This document shows positions 63,468 through 64,000 of a DNA stretch of 64,000 bases, in pieces. This DNA comes from Thalassotalea hakodatensis (lineage in GTDB: Bacteria > Pseudomonadota > Gammaproteobacteria > Enterobacterales > Alteromonadaceae). The DNA lies in the NCBI RefSeq assembly GCF_030295995.1, contig NZ_AP027365.1, positions 3,690,066-3,754,065 on the forward strand, written 5' to 3'. Numbering within the stretch: the first letter of the stretch is position 1; each line of letters starts with the position of its first letter. The notes beneath the pieces are model-generated. The model saw only the letters and a program-made list of their open reading frames with translations. It was not told the DNA's origin and did no database searches. Position numbers and translations under genes: made by a program.

Positions 63468-64000
63468 ATGACAAAGATAACAACCTCAGTGTTGCAAAAA
63501 ATGAAGCAACAAGGTGAAAAAATAGCGACAATCACTGCATATGACGCTAGTTTTGCTAAATTATTCGATCAAGCAGGTATTCACGCCATTTTAATTGGTG
63601 ACTCACTAGGTATGGTTTTACAAGGCCAAGATGACACCTTACCTGTTGATGTTGACCATATGGCTTATCATACGCAATGCGTGAAACGCGGTGTTGAAAA
63701 TACACTGATCATCAGCGATCTACCTTTTATGAGTTACGCAACAAAAGAGCAAGCATTCACTAATGCAGCTACTTTGATGCAAGCTGGTGCAAGTATGATT
63801 AAAATTGAAGGCGGTCTTTGGTTAGCTGACACCATTTCCGGTCTTGTTGAACGTGGGATACCCGTGTGTGCTCACCTTGGTTTAACACCTCAATCAGTTA
63901 ATGTCTTTGGCGGATTTAAAGTACAAGGACGTGACGATAGCAAAGCACAAGAAATGATCGAGCATGCAAAAGCACTAGAAGCCGCTGGCGCTCAATTATT
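63468..64000 (+). CDS. panB: 3-methyl-2-oxobutanoate hydroxymethyltransferase (5' part, cut by window edge)
   Basis: About 177 codons are visible, from the ATG at 63468 (GGA seven bases upstream) to the window edge. The text reads [20 protein letters not shown] and later [13 protein letters not shown] and [12 protein letters not shown]. These are PanB motifs with the metal-binding Asp (GDS). It makes ketopantoate in pantothenate synthesis. The order folK-panB is conserved, and panC is expected next. Confidence 0.96.
   Translation, partial: MTKITTSVLQKMKQQGEKIATITAYDASFAKLFDQAGIHAILIGDSLGMVLQGQDDTLPVDVDHMAYHTQCVKRGVENTLIISDLPFMSYATKEQAFTNAATLMQAGASMIKIEGGLWLADTISGLVERGIPVCAHLGLTPQSVNVFGGFKVQGRDDSKAQEMIEHAKALEAAGAQL

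Overview
The window is a 64 kb piece of chromosome from a marine gammaproteobacterium of the order Alteromonadales, most likely family Colwelliaceae (Colwellia/Thalassotalea-like). I infer this from the low G+C, the abundance of exported lipoproteins, TonB-dependent receptors and peptidases, and core blocks in typical gammaproteobacterial order: rsmI / lpoA-yraN-diaA-dolP, petABC-sspAB, and dksA-gluQ-pcnB-folK-panB. No tRNA, rRNA, CRISPR array or intact prophage was seen. One structural RNA, RNase P RNA, is present.

Layout: (1) 1-5.6 kb: the 3' end of a MerR-type metal regulator, then a leftward pair of a TonB-dependent receptor and a lipoprotein dipeptidyl peptidase IV, preceded by a 36-bp near-perfect palindrome. 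(2) 5.9-9.3 kb: a nitric-oxide module. norR is divergent from a small two-helix membrane protein and flavohaemoglobin hmp, with two perfect NorR boxes and a sigma-54-like promoter between them. (3) 9.4-13.6 kb: a reductase/aldehyde-stress cluster (MDR reductase, YqhD-like alcohol dehydrogenase, DJ-1/PfpI protein) with a divergent LysR regulator. (4) 13.7-20 kb: a soluble double-PAS chemoreceptor, an AraC/GyrI-like regulator, a secreted alpha-amylase and two small beta-barrel-like proteins. (5) 20.2-31 kb: an accessory exported-hydrolase region with two S41 peptidases and two serine beta-lactamase-like hydrolases, a small lipoprotein, a two-component system, and a scar made of two paralogous membrane proteins around a decayed IS3 orfA and a fossil histidine-kinase tail. 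(6) 31.3-36 kb: rnpB, a methionine-rich OprC/NosA-like receptor, and a RegBA/PrrBA-type redox two-component system. (7) 36-52 kb: housekeeping genes (rsmI, lpoA-yraN-diaA-dolP, sspBA-petCBA, mrcB, a CNNM/CBS protein, a MarR regulator, glnD and an AblB-like acetyltransferase). (8) 52-64 kb: hrpB and the dksA-panB block, interrupted by a collagen-spacer choice-of-anchor-I-like lipoprotein, a small STAS-like protein and pepB.

Points of most interest: a pcnB start that appears to be a non-canonical AUC codon matching the known AUU start of E. coli pcnB; a GlnD whose HD doublet reads HH; the NorR-controlled small membrane protein; the fossil kinase tail beside duplicated membrane proteins; and an orphan AblB-like beta-lysine acetyltransferase homologue just upstream of glnD. 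All calls were made by reading the sequence and from knowledge of the families. No database search was run.
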